DNA from: Caccovivens sp964594865
GTDB taxonomy: Bacteria; Bacillota; Clostridia; Christensenellales; UBA1242
Assembly: GCA_964594865.1 (NCBI GenBank)
Contig: CAZQMZ010000008.1
Location: forward strand, 1 to 41,301
Direction: 5' to 3'
DNA: 41,301 nt
Every line of letters starts with the position of its first letter. Within the stretch, counting starts at the first letter, position 1. Below, piece by piece: positions 1 through 8,818 of the stretch. The translations under genes were made by a program, and so were the position numbers. The notes under the pieces are model-generated. The model was not told the origin of the DNA. It did no database searches and saw nothing but the letters and a program-made list of their open reading frames with translations.

Positions 1-141
1 GTTATACTCTTTTCTTTCTCAAAAAATACCGCTAGTTTCAAAATTGCTTGACTAAGCCTTGTTTTTTTTACTCAAAAACATATCATTTTTTTAAAAAAAT
101 CACGTTTTTTTGCGTTTTTTTTGATTTTTTTTCGATTATTT
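1..141. other. AT-rich gap, no gene seen
   Basis: This stretch downstream of the leftward flavin reductase-like gene is made mostly of T-rich runs. I see no convincing gene or RNA. A weak ATCA/TGAT stem with T runs at about 95-130 could end leftward transcription, but the stem is too short to call a terminator. Confidence 0.4.
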
Positions 142-708
142 TCATTTTTTTAGCTTAAAACCATCTTTAAATGCGTTTCCAACTCTTTCGGTCACTTTGT
201 AATATCCATGTGTGTATGGATCAAATGCAATGGCTTCAAGAAGAGAAATGTCAACCTGTCCGTTTTTCAAAACGCATTCTTCGGCGGAAACATTGACAAT
301 TTTTCCAACGACTCCGCAACCATATTCATTGTCTTGATATTCCACAAACTCGCATTCCATACAAATTGGAAATTCGTTCACAATTGGCGCGTCAACCAAT
401 GAAGACTTTGCGGCAGTCAATCCGCTTTTCTCAAATTTGTCCGGCATTGTGTTTGCCGAGACCACTCCAAAAAAATCCGCTTCAACCACATGTTTGGCAT
501 CAGCTATGCTGACAGTGAAACCTTTTCTGTTTTTTATGTTTTTGACAGTCTTGTGAGTTTCAGTCAAATTTAAAACCACATAGTCTCTCTCCAACATCAT
601 CCCCCAAGCAGCGTTCATGACATCCACCGACCCATCTTCATTGTAAGTTGCAATCATCAAGACCGGCATTGGAAAAATGGCTTCGGTTGTTTCGATTTTC
701 TTTTTCAT
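142..708 (-). CDS. Flavin reductase family protein (FMN-binding split barrel)
   Basis: The 188-residue protein has the pattern of the FMN-binding split-barrel flavin reductase family: an N-terminal PMPVLMIATYNEDG strand pair, the NAAWGMMLERDYVVLNL core and a central FTVSIA segment, at the usual length. Members bind FMN and reduce flavin with NAD(P)H, or act as small cytosolic flavoproteins; the substrate cannot be told here. I chose the ATG at 708 because GGGAGG lies 5 bases upstream; an in-frame TTG at 720 lies inside that ribosome-binding site. The gene stands alone behind its own extended -10 promoter. No partner gene is nearby, so its role is not indicated by context. Confidence 0.8.
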   Translation of the reverse strand: MKKKIETTEAIFPMPVLMIATYNEDGSVDVMNAAWGMMLERDYVVLNLTETHKTVKNIKNRKGFTVSIADAKHVVEADFFGVVSANTMPDKFEKSGLTAAKSSLVDAPIVNEFPICMECEFVEYQDNEYGCGVVGKIVNVSAEECVLKNGQVDISLLEAIAFDPYTHGYYKVTERVGNAFKDGFKLKK

Positions 709-724
709 AAAACCTCCCAATCAA

Positions 725-753
725 ATTATATCACACAAAAACTTTTTTTTCAT
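725..753 (-). promoter_or_regulatory. Promoter of the flavin reductase-like gene
   Basis: On the minus strand there is TATAAT (730-725) directly preceded by TGA, an extended -10, with a weak -35 (ATGAAA) 17 bases upstream. The same TGATATAAT element recurs before enolase, rpsO and recJ. Confidence 0.55.
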
Positions 754-767
754 ATCAATTTCGTGAT

Positions 768-2819
768 TTATTTTTTTCTTTTATGTTCAGTTTTGTTTGG
801 AGAAAAATATAACGCGCGCAAACTGTTCAAAACTGCAAGCACTGTCACACCAACATCGGCAAACACCGCGCTTGCCATGTCTGACACCCCCGTTTCTGCC
901 AAAATTAAAAACAACACTTTGACAATGGCGGACACTATGATGTTTTCCCAAACAATCTTTCGTGTATATTTTGAAATTTTGATGGCTGTTGCAACCTTTT
1001 TTGGATTGTCGTCAACCAAAACAATGTCCGACGCCTCCACACTTGATGCACTTCCATTGATGCCCATACTTATGCCAACATCCGCAAGCATCAAAGATGG
1101 TGCATCGTTTATGCCATCGCCGACATATCCAACAAATGTTTTTTCATCCTTCTTTGCAGTTTCAATCCAAGAATATTTGTCCTGCGGAAGAAGTTCGGCA
1201 TGAATTTCTTCGACGCCAACTTGTTTACCTACACTTTCAGCAATCTCTTTGACATCTCCCGACAGCATAACTGTCTTGACTCCCAAATCTTTGAGATTTG
1301 CACATGCCTGTGAAGAAGTTTCTTTGATGGTGTCACACAGCACAATTTCTCCAATTTTCTTTTCGTTTTCAAAAACTTCCACTGTTGTGTTGTTTTTGTT
1401 TTTCCCTTTTCGTCCGACAAAATATTTTGAATCTTTAAATGAAAAGTAGACCCCCTCTCCTGCAATTTCTTTAAAATTTTTCACCTTCACTAACTTCTTT
1501 TTGTTGTGATTGATGATTGATTTTGCAATTGGATGCAAAGAATTTTGTTCGCCCAAACTTGCAATATAGATGATGTCTTCTTCCGTCTTGCTTTTGTCAT
1601 AACTAACAACTTTTTCAACACTGAAAATTCCGGTCGTCAATGTGCCAGTTTTGTCAAAAGCGACAACATTCATTTTGGCACAGGCGTCGAGATAGTTTGA
1701 CCCCTTGATCAAAATGCCGTTTTTTGATGCATTGCCAATTCCTGAAAAATATGAAAGCGGAACCGAAATTGCGAAAGCACATGGGCAAGAAACAACCAAA
1801 AAGATCAATCCGCTGTATAGCGCCGTGTCAAAATTCTTTCCAACCGCCCAAACAATTCCCCAAACGATAACAGCCAAAAGTATAACGCCCAGAGTATACC
1901 ATTTTGAAATTTTTGAGATGACTGTTTCTGTTTTTGATTTCTTTTCGGAAGCATCTTCAATCAATTCAAGAATTTTGCTTACAGTGCTTTGCCCATATTC
2001 TTTTGTTGTGCGAACTTTCAACACTCCGTCCAAAACAATACTTCCCGAAAGGACTTCATCGTCCGGTTTGACACCAACAGGCAAACTTTCACCGGTCAAA
2101 CTTTGCATATCAATTGAGCACATCCCTTCAAGCACAACTCCGTCAATCGGAACCCTTTCGCCTGGTTTGACAACAATGACACTTCCAATTTTCACACTTT
2201 CCGGAAGAACTTTCTCTTCAACATCGTCATTCAACGTGACGGCATATTCCGGCTGAATGTTGGTGATTTTTTCGATTGATTTTCTTGATTTGTTCACAGC
2301 AATCCCTTCAAGAATTTTGCCGATTGTATAAAGGAAAATGACCATCAGCGCTTCCATATATTCACCAATCGCCGACGCACCAACAACAGCAATTGTGATC
2401 AAAAAATTTTCGTTGATGATGCCCTTGAAAAGAAGAATGATCGCTTTGAAATATGTGCGAAACCCAATCAAAAGTGCGCCCACAACATATAAAACCCAAA
2501 ATAAGACAGTTGGCATATTGATAAATAGAGCACAAACACCCAAGATTGTTCCAAAAATCAACAACAAAATATTGATGAAAGTGTGATTTTGTCTTTTGCC
2601 AGACTGAGCAGTTATGATCCTTGCATCAGGTTCAATTTGATGTGCCAAAGCGATGATTTTGCGTGTTGCCACATCCACATTTTCGCTTTCAAAAGAAAGT
2701 TTTGACTTGACAAAATCAATTTTTGCGTTTTTAACTTCGTCAATTTTGTTTATCTCAATTTCCAAAGTCCTTGCACAATTTGCACAATCAAGTCCTTCAA
2801 TTTTCAAAATCTTTTTCAT
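768..2819 (-). CDS. cadA: Heavy-metal P1B-type ATPase (Cd/Zn/Pb-type exporter)
   Basis: The 683-residue protein has, in order, an N-terminal heavy-metal-associated domain with GLDCANCA (about residues 9-16), paired membrane helices, the actuator motif TGES (about 240), the membrane metal-site motif SCPCAF (about 345), the phosphorylation motif DKTGTLT (about 390) and the hinge GDGINDAP (about 590). This is the standard layout of soft-metal exporters, which pump Zn, Cd or Pb (less often Cu) out of the cell with ATP. The ATG at 2819 begins MKKILKIEG and overlaps the end of the upstream ArsR-type regulator by 23 bp, so the two are translationally linked. The CadC-type regulator makes Cd/Zn/Pb more likely than Cu. 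Metal specificity is inferred. Confidence 0.9.
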   Translation of the reverse strand: MKKILKIEGLDCANCARTLEIEINKIDEVKNAKIDFVKSKLSFESENVDVATRKIIALAHQIEPDARIITAQSGKRQNHTFINILLLIFGTILGVCALFINMPTVLFWVLYVVGALLIGFRTYFKAIILLFKGIINENFLITIAVVGASAIGEYMEALMVIFLYTIGKILEGIAVNKSRKSIEKITNIQPEYAVTLNDDVEEKVLPESVKIGSVIVVKPGERVPIDGVVLEGMCSIDMQSLTGESLPVGVKPDDEVLSGSIVLDGVLKVRTTKEYGQSTVSKILELIEDASEKKSKTETVISKISKWYTLGVILLAVIVWGIVWAVGKNFDTALYSGLIFLVVSCPCAFAISVPLSYFSGIGNASKNGILIKGSNYLDACAKMNVVAFDKTGTLTTGIFSVEKVVSYDKSKTEEDIIYIASLGEQNSLHPIAKSIINHNKKKLVKVKNFKEIAGEGVYFSFKDSKYFVGRKGKNKNNTTVEVFENEKKIGEIVLCDTIKETSSQACANLKDLGVKTVMLSGDVKEIAESVGKQVGVEEIHAELLPQDKYSWIETAKKDEKTFVGYVGDGINDAPSLMLADVGISMGINGSASSVEASDIVLVDDNPKKVATAIKISKYTRKIVWENIIVSAIVKVLFLILAETGVSDMASAVFADVGVTVLAVLNSLRALYFSPNKTEHKRKK

Positions 2820-3195
2820 TTTCAAACTCCAAAATATGTTCTTTGCTGATCTCAAACACGTCCTTGACATGTCTGTCTGCCAAACTGTAATAAATCACCT
2901 TGCCTTGTCGTCGACATTTGACCAATTTCATCTCCTTCAAATATTTCAACTGATGCGAAGTTGCCGATTTGGTCATGTCAATCAGCACCGAAATGTCACA
3001 AACACATAATTCGCTTTCATATAAAACATTGATAATTTTAATTCTTGTGCTGTCGCTTAATGCCTTATAAAAATCAGCCATATTCAACAAAACTTCTTCA
3101 TTGAGTAAGTTTTGTTTTGTGTTTTTGACAATGTCTTGATGAATGACATTGCAATCACATTTTCCCCCGCATTTGCATTTATCTCCACAACTCAT
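2797..3195 (-). CDS. cadC: ArsR/SmtB-family metal-sensing repressor (CadC-like)
   Basis: This 132-residue winged-helix repressor has a Cys-rich N-terminus (MSCGDKCKCGGKCDC) and ELCVCD in the recognition region (CxC, as in the alpha-3N sites of CadC). The HTH core TKSATSHQLKYLKEMKLV is typical of the family. Such proteins hold the promoter until Cd, Pb or Zn binds. The start at 3195 is set by AGGAG 8 bases upstream; an open frame continues to 3396 but crosses the promoter. It is the first gene of the operon with the P-type ATPase. The N-terminus has six cysteines in its first 15 residues, more than the one or two ligands usually needed, so extra metal binding is possible. Confidence 0.88.
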   Translation of the reverse strand: MSCGDKCKCGGKCDCNVIHQDIVKNTKQNLLNEEVLLNMADFYKALSDSTRIKIINVLYESELCVCDISVLIDMTKSATSHQLKYLKEMKLVKCRRQGKVIYYSLADRHVKDVFEISKEHILEFENEKDFEN

Positions 3196-3212
3196 TTTGT
3201 TCTCCTGTTTTT

Positions 3213-3254
3213 CAGTTGAATGGTTGTTCAACTGTTTTATAGTATAGTTGAACA
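3213..3254. promoter_or_regulatory. Operator of the metal-efflux operon (three half-sites)
   Basis: TGTTCAACT (3225-3233) and AGTTGAACA (3246-3254) form a perfect 9-12-9 inverted repeat, the same layout as known CadC operators. A third half-site, CAGTTGAA (3213-3220), makes a second inverted repeat with TTCAACTG (3227-3234). The repeats cover the -10 box of the promoter, so repressor binding would block RNA polymerase. Confidence 0.8.
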
Positions 3255-3270
3255 CCCACTCAATTGTCAA
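3241..3270 (-). promoter_or_regulatory. Promoter of the cadC-cadA operon
   Basis: On the minus strand TTGACA (3270-3265) and TATACT (3246-3241) are 18 bases apart. The -10 lies inside the operator. Confidence 0.8.
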
Positions 3271-3305
3271 ACATTTTTCAAAAGTTTTTAAATTTGTTGA
3301 TATGT

Positions 3306-3336
3306 AAAAAAATCTATCAGTGCTTGATAGATTTTT
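3306..3336. terminator. Terminator after enolase
   Basis: AATCTATCA and TGATAGATT form a 9-bp stem with a 5-base loop (3311-3333). It is followed by a T run on either strand, and serves the leftward enolase gene that ends at 3344. Confidence 0.85.
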
Positions 3337-3343
3337 TGATTTA

Positions 3344-4636
3344 TTATTTCGAAATTTTTCCTTGATATATCGCTTTTGCACCAAGTTCTTGTTCAATTCG
3401 CAGAAGTTGGTTATATTTTGCCACTCTTTCGCTTCTGCACGGAGCGCCGGTCTTTATTTGTCCGCAACTCAAACCAACAACAAGGTCGGCAATGAAAGTG
3501 TCTTCCGTTTCACCGCTTCGGTGAGATACAACGGCAGTCATTCCATTTTTGTTTGCAAGCTTGATTGCTTCCACAGCTTCCGTCAAGGTGCCAATTTGGT
3601 TGACTTTGATGAGAATGGAGTTTGCCACATGGTTTTCAATACCTTTTTTAAGTCTTTTTGTGTTTGTGACAAAAAGGTCATCTCCCACAAGTTGAATTTT
3701 TCCGCCAAGTTTTTTGGTTAATTTTTTCCATCCTTCCCAATCTTCTTCGGCAAGCCCGTCTTCAATGGAAATGATTGGATATTTTTTGATCAGTTTTTCA
3801 TAATATTTGATAAGTTCGTCAGCAGTGAACAGTTTCTTGCTCTTCCAAAAATAATATTTTCCTTTTTCGCCAATCTTGACTGCTTCGTCATACATCTCTG
3901 TCGATGCAACATCAAGTGCAATGGCAATATCTTTGCCCTTCTTATAACCTGCTTTGGCAATTGCTTCAACAAGAAGTTTCAAAGCCTCTTCGTCATCGCT
4001 CAAATTTGGTGCAAAGCCACCTTCATCTCCAACTGCTGTGGCAAGTCCACGAGATTTCAAAATTGATTTCAGTGTTTGATATATGTTTGACGACCATTCC
4101 AAAGCCTCTGAAAAAGTTTTTGCACCAATCGGCATGATCATGAACTCTTGACAGTTGACGTTGTTGTCTGCGTGCTTTCCGCCGTTGAGAATGTTGAGCA
4201 TTGGCGTTGGAAGAGTTGTTCCTTTGCCAAGATATTTAAACAGAGATCTTCCGTCTGCCTTGCTTGCCGCAACAGCAACAGCCAAAGAAACACCCAAAAT
4301 GGCATTTGCACCAAGATTTTTCTTGTTTTCTGTTCCATCAAGTGCAATCATTTTTTCATCAATCGCCTTTTGATCAAAAGCATTCATACCCACAACCGCT
4401 TTTGCAAGAACCGTATTGACATTTTCAACCGCATTCAAAACTGATTTACCTTTATAGATTTTTTCGTTGCCGTCACGAAGTTCAACAGCTTCAAACGCCC
4501 CTGTGGATGCCCCCGAAGGAACGGAAGCACGACCAACCATACCGTTCTCCAAAGTGACTTCAACTTCAACAGTTGGATTTGAGCGAGAATCCAAAATTTG
4601 ACGCCCTAAAACTTTTTTGATTTTAATTTCTTTCAT
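3344..4636 (-). CDS. eno: Enolase (phosphopyruvate hydratase)
   Basis: The 430-residue protein converts 2-phosphoglycerate to phosphoenolpyruvate. Family signatures are intact: ILDSRSNPTVEVEV at the N-terminus, SGASTGAFEAVELRDG, GDEGGFAPN with the catalytic Glu, the Mg ligands in ALDVASTEMY, SIEDGLAEEDW and LVGDDLFVTN, the catalytic Lys in LIKVNQIGT, and SHRSGETEDTFIADL. Length is normal. The start at 4636 (MKEIKIKKV) follows GAGGTGG; an in-frame GTG nine bases upstream lies within the ribosome-binding site. It is monocistronic with its own promoter and terminator. In many Bacillota eno lies with pgk-tpiA-gpmI, but none of these is nearby. Confidence 0.97.
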   Translation of the reverse strand: MKEIKIKKVLGRQILDSRSNPTVEVEVTLENGMVGRASVPSGASTGAFEAVELRDGNEKIYKGKSVLNAVENVNTVLAKAVVGMNAFDQKAIDEKMIALDGTENKKNLGANAILGVSLAVAVAASKADGRSLFKYLGKGTTLPTPMLNILNGGKHADNNVNCQEFMIMPIGAKTFSEALEWSSNIYQTLKSILKSRGLATAVGDEGGFAPNLSDDEEALKLLVEAIAKAGYKKGKDIAIALDVASTEMYDEAVKIGEKGKYYFWKSKKLFTADELIKYYEKLIKKYPIISIEDGLAEEDWEGWKKLTKKLGGKIQLVGDDLFVTNTKRLKKGIENHVANSILIKVNQIGTLTEAVEAIKLANKNGMTAVVSHRSGETEDTFIADLVVGLSCGQIKTGAPCRSERVAKYNQLLRIEQELGAKAIYQGKISK

Positions 4637-4654
4637 ATTTTCCACCTCGCGAAC

Positions 4655-4683
4655 ATTATATCACACACACGCATCAAAAACAA
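4655..4683 (-). promoter_or_regulatory. Promoter of eno
   Basis: On the minus strand an extended -10 (TGATATAAT, with TATAAT at 4660-4655) has a weak TTGTTT -35 17 bases upstream. Confidence 0.65.
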
Positions 4684-4789
4684 AATAAATGATTGAACAA
4701 TATGTAAAATCATATTATCAAATTTTCAAAATTTTTGTCACAATCAAAAAAAATTACAAAATATTTTTCTTATTTGCTTTTTAAAATTG

Positions 4790-4818
4790 TTGCACAAGTT
4801 TAAGATTTTTGATATACT
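4790..4818 (+). promoter_or_regulatory. Promoter of the helicase-nuclease gene
   Basis: TTGCAC (4790-4795) and TATACT (4813-4818) are 17 bases apart, with the start codon about 38 bases downstream. Confidence 0.65.
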
Positions 4819-4855
4819 ATTTCAGTGTTAAAATTTTAGGACAAAAGAGGTGAAA

Positions 4856-7800
4856 ATGAAGTCGATTTACAAATATTATAAAGAAAGATTGATTGAAATC
4901 AGCGGAAAGAACAGAAGTTTATATTCACGAAATATCAACAAAAAGTTTTCTTATGACATTGGAGAAATTATAGGCAAAGACAAAGAGGAGTTCAATGAAT
5001 TTTTATCTTTTCTTTGGAAGGGTAAGAAGACAAGTTATGCTGTCATAAAGAAAGAGAACAGAGAAAAACTTTATGAAACTTTTGACCTTGAAGGCAAAGT
5101 TAAGTCGCAGTTCAAAGAAGTCAAAGATCTTGATGTTGAAGAAAAAAGAAAGGAAAATTTACGTAGAGAAAGAATAAAGCGAGAAGAAGGCAAAAAGATC
5201 ATCTCTGCACAAGTTTCTTCATTGCGAACATTGAAAAGAGAAATTGAAGAATTTGCAAAAGAAACAGGAAGATATGAACTTTTTGTTGGCTATCCTTTTG
5301 TGACCGGAAGATTAAACAAAGATTTGACAATCAAAGCGCCTCTCATTCTCTTCCCTGTTTTGATTAATGTTGAGAACGACACCACCGTCTCCATTGAAGC
5401 AAAGACAGACGAGTTTGTGCAATTCAACAAGGTTTTGCTTTTGGCATATGCAAAAGAGCATCGCATAAATTACGACAATTTGATTATGGAATTTGACAAT
5501 TTGTTGGACTATAAGCTCAGAAATGTCAAGGATGTTTTGGAATATCTCGCCTCTTTTGGATTTAAGTTTGAACTTGACAAACATTTTGGCAGTGGATTTT
5601 GCAAATTTTCAAAATTAAACGAAAATGCTCTGCCTATGGGCGAACTTCAAGTTTCAAATGCGTGCATAATTGGAAGATTTCCGCTTGCAAACTCCATTTA
5701 TAACGACTATACAATTTTGGAGAAAAAACGCCTTTCCTCACTTGCAATTGAACAACTTTTGCAAGGGAAGAACGCCAAAAAGAACAAGAAAATCGACGAA
5801 AACACCTTCACAATCAATGATTTGGACTATGCACAAGAAAACGCCATACAAAAATTGAACGAAAATGGCAATTTGGTGATTTATGGTCCACCGGGAACAG
5901 GTAAATCGCAAACAATTGTCAACATAATTTCGGACGCACTTTGCAAAAACAAAAAAGTTTTGGTTGTTTCACAAAAGAAGGCTGCACTTGATGTGGTGTT
6001 CAACCGTTTGAAAAACTTAAATTCAAAATGTATGTTTTTGACTGATGCAGAAAAAAACAAAGTTGCTTTCTATGAAAGATGCAATCAAATGCATCAAGCT
6101 GTGCTTGCAGGCGGTTTGCAAAATGAAACAACCGAAGAATTTGACAAAGTGGAAGAAAACATACAGAACGAAATAAAAGAGTTGGAAACAATCTCAAACA
6201 CCCTGTTTTCCAAGACCCCTTTTGGTCTTTCATTGCAAGAGATGTACGCAAATTCCTCTAGAATTGGCAAGAAAAGTTTTGATTATGAACTCTATAAACT
6301 CATGCTCAAAAACAAAAATCTCATGGCAATGAATTACAAAGAATTGTCTTCCACATTGCGTGTGATCAAAGACAAAAACAAGGCAAAATTATATTATCGA
6401 TACATCGAATTGAAGAAAAGCAATCCGTTGGTTGATCACATCAAACCAGATGTTGGCATTCATGTCATCAACCAAATGAAGACATATTTGAAAGAAATCA
6501 CTCAAAAGAATATTGTTCCATTTGACACAGCAAAACACCCTCATGCAAGACAGTTGATGGTCTATTGCATTGAAAACGACGTCGAAAACATTGAAGAAAT
6601 CAAACCGCTTGTGAAAATGATTTCTTCAATTGAAAACAAAAAACTGTATTCTTCTTTGAAATGGGCAAAATTGTTCTTCCCAGCATATCCATTCGTTAAA
6701 CACAAAATAAATAGCAAAGAAACAGAACTCACCGCAAGGTTTGAAATTGCCATGAATGACATTCAAAATTATGTCAGCAACTACACCCTTTTGAATAATG
6801 TGCTTGACAAATATGGCTATCTCATGACCATTGACAACATCATCAACGGCAACGCTGTCTTTTTGCGTCTTTTGCTGAATGCATTAAATGATTACATTGA
6901 AATTCGAGATGTCAATGTTGCACTCAAAGGATTGACGGAAGAAGAAAGAATAATTCTCAATTTCGCTTTTGAAAATTCCAAAAATGCCAGACAATACAAC
7001 GAAATCGTCAACAAAATTTTGCAAATTAGAATATATCACGAAGCGGTTAAATATGAAGAATTAAACAAAAACAAACTTTCAAAAATTATTGATTTTGACA
7101 ACATAACCAACCGCATTTTATCTTTGAAAAAAGATGAAAAAGAGATTTCAAACAACATCTGTTTGAAAAAATTCAAAAATGAATATATCAACCACTTCAA
7201 CACCAGCCCAGAAAGCAAGAACTATCTATATCAAATCACAAAGCAACAAGGACTTATGCCAATTCGCAAAATGATGGATCTTTATGGGAACTTTTTGATC
7301 AAACTTTTCCCTTGTTGGTTGTTGTCTCCTGAAAGTGTTTCCACAATCTTCCCACTCAAAAAAGATATGTTTGACATCATTCTTTTTGACGAAGCCAGCC
7401 AAGTTTTCATTGAAAACACACTTCCAACAATCTATCGCGGAAAATATATTGTTGTTGCCGGAGACTCCAAGCAGTTGCGCCCAAGTGCAACATTTGTGAA
7501 GAGATATATGGGCAACGACAGCGATGAAGACCTTGACCTTGCAACACAAGCCGCACTTGAAGTTGAAAGTTTGCTTGACCTTTCAACCAGCAGATTCAAC
7601 AGCACCAATTTGACATATCACTATCGCAGTAAAAACGAAGAACTCATCAACTTCTCGAACTATGCTTTCTATGACGGGAACCTTCAGATCGCGCCAAATT
7701 TATCTAAGAACATTGGCAACAAACCGATTGAAAGAATCAAAGTCAATGGGAAGTGGATTGGAAGAAGAAATCTTGAAGAAGCAAACGCTATTGTGACGTT

Positions 7801-8785
7801 GTTGAAAAAATTGATAAAGAACAAGCGAAACACCTCCTCGATTGGAATCATAACCTTCAACACGGAACAAGAAAATGCCATCGAAGACGCCATTGACCGC
7901 GAATGTCAAAAAGATTCCGCTTTCCGCGACGCATATATTCGCGAACAAAACCGAAAAGAGAACAATGAAGACACATCCATCTTCATCAAAAACTTGGAAA
8001 ATGTTCAAGGTGACGAAAGAGACATCATCATATTCAGCATTGGATATGCAAAAAATGAATTTGGAAGAGTTGTTGCGCATTTTGGTCCACTTTCAGTTGA
8101 AGGTGGTGAAAACCGTTTGAACGTTGCAATCACACGTGCCAAAGAAAAAATTTATGTTGTCACAAGCATTGAACCAGAAGAACTTATGGTGGAAGGAAGC
8201 AAAAATGCAGGACCAAAAATTTTCAAGAGCTATTTGAAATATGTTCGCGCCGTGTCAAACAAAAACACAAAAGAAATTGGCTATATTTTGAACAGTTTTA
8301 AAACTTCTCTTCCAGAATCAAAAGAAGAAGTTTTGTCAAGTCCTTTTGAAAATGAAATCAAAGAAGAACTTGTCAAACTTGGATACACCGTCGACACAAA
8401 TTTGGGAAACACAGACTACAAAATCTCACTTGCTGTCTATGACAAAAAACTTGACAAATATTTGCTTGGAATTGAGTGCGACTATGCAGCATATCACAGC
8501 AGTGATTCCATTTTGGAAAGAGATGTATATCGCAACAAATTCCTACGCTCTCGCGGCTGGAACATCATGCGAGTTTGGAGTCGTGATTGGTGGTTGAACA
8601 AAACAAAAGTTATAAACAACATTGTCAAAGAAATCAATCAAAACAAGAAAAAGATTGACAAAAATGTTGAACCAAAATCCAAAAACACTTCAACAAAAAA
8701 ACCGACAAACGCAACAAAAACAGTGAAAACTGAAAAAAAAGACAAAAAAGTTGTTAAAAATCAAACAAAAACAAAGAAAAAATAG
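4856..8785 (+). CDS. DUF4011-type SF1 helicase with C-terminal nuclease-like domain
   Basis: This single 1309-residue protein joins three parts. The N-terminal 300 residues, opening with a KERLIEISGKNRSLY segment, match the DUF4011 pattern. An SF1 helicase core follows, with Walker A GPPGTGKSQT (about 343), Walker B DEASQVF (about 845), AGDSKQLRPS, QGDERDIIIFSIGY (about 1050) and NRLNVAITRAKEK (about 1085). A domain at 1160-1240 (SPFENEIKEEL ... GIECDYAAYH ... RNKFLRSRGWNIMRVWSRDWW) resembles the Vsr/MTES_1575 restriction-endonuclease-like fold. A Lys-rich tail ends the protein. Proteins of this layout are often found among defence genes, so nucleic-acid restriction is a reasonable inference, not proven. 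ATG 4856 was chosen over GTG 4850, which overlaps the AGAGGTG ribosome-binding site. It is a single-gene unit with its own promoter and terminator. Confidence 0.85.
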   Translation: MKSIYKYYKERLIEISGKNRSLYSRNINKKFSYDIGEIIGKDKEEFNEFLSFLWKGKKTSYAVIKKENREKLYETFDLEGKVKSQFKEVKDLDVEEKRKENLRRERIKREEGKKIISAQVSSLRTLKREIEEFAKETGRYELFVGYPFVTGRLNKDLTIKAPLILFPVLINVENDTTVSIEAKTDEFVQFNKVLLLAYAKEHRINYDNLIMEFDNLLDYKLRNVKDVLEYLASFGFKFELDKHFGSGFCKFSKLNENALPMGELQVSNACIIGRFPLANSIYNDYTILEKKRLSSLAIEQLLQGKNAKKNKKIDENTFTINDLDYAQENAIQKLNENGNLVIYGPPGTGKSQTIVNIISDALCKNKKVLVVSQKKAALDVVFNRLKNLNSKCMFLTDAEKNKVAFYERCNQMHQAVLAGGLQNETTEEFDKVEENIQNEIKELETISNTLFSKTPFGLSLQEMYANSSRIGKKSFDYELYKLMLKNKNLMAMNYKELSSTLRVIKDKNKAKLYYRYIELKKSNPLVDHIKPDVGIHVINQMKTYLKEITQKNIVPFDTAKHPHARQLMVYCIENDVENIEEIKPLVKMISSIENKKLYSSLKWAKLFFPAYPFVKHKINSKETELTARFEIAMNDIQNYVSNYTLLNNVLDKYGYLMTIDNIINGNAVFLRLLLNALNDYIEIRDVNVALKGLTEEERIILNFAFENSKNARQYNEIVNKILQIRIYHEAVKYEELNKNKLSKIIDFDNITNRILSLKKDEKEISNNICLKKFKNEYINHFNTSPESKNYLYQITKQQGLMPIRKMMDLYGNFLIKLFPCWLLSPESVSTIFPLKKDMFDIILFDEASQVFIENTLPTIYRGKYIVVAGDSKQLRPSATFVKRYMGNDSDEDLDLATQAALEVESLLDLSTSRFNSTNLTYHYRSKNEELINFSNYAFYDGNLQIAPNLSKNIGNKPIERIKVNGKWIGRRNLEEANAIVTLLKKLIKNKRNTSSIGIITFNTEQENAIEDAIDRECQKDSAFRDAYIREQNRKENNEDTSIFIKNLENVQGDERDIIIFSIGYAKNEFGRVVAHFGPLSVEGGENRLNVAITRAKEKIYVVTSIEPEELMVEGSKNAGPKIFKSYLKYVRAVSNKNTKEIGYILNSFKTSLPESKEEVLSSPFENEIKEELVKLGYTVDTNLGNTDYKISLAVYDKKLDKYLLGIECDYAAYHSSDSILERDVYRNKFLRSRGWNIMRVWSRDWWLNKTKVINNIVKEINQNKKKIDKNVEPKSKNTSTKKPTNATKTVKTEKKDKKVVKNQTKTKKK

Positions 8786-8789
8786 AAAT

Positions 8790-8812
8790 GGATGGCAACG
8801 CCATCCTTTTTT
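8790..8812 (+). terminator. Terminator of the helicase-nuclease gene
   Basis: GGATGGC and GCCATCC form a perfect 7-bp stem with a 3-base loop, followed by six T residues, starting 5 bases after the stop codon. Confidence 0.93.
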
Positions 8813-8818
8813 ATTTTG

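Noticed and set aside
3196..3396. N-terminal extension of the CadC-like protein
   Set aside because: It would cross the operator and promoter and the enolase terminator. The start at 3195 has a good ribosome-binding site.
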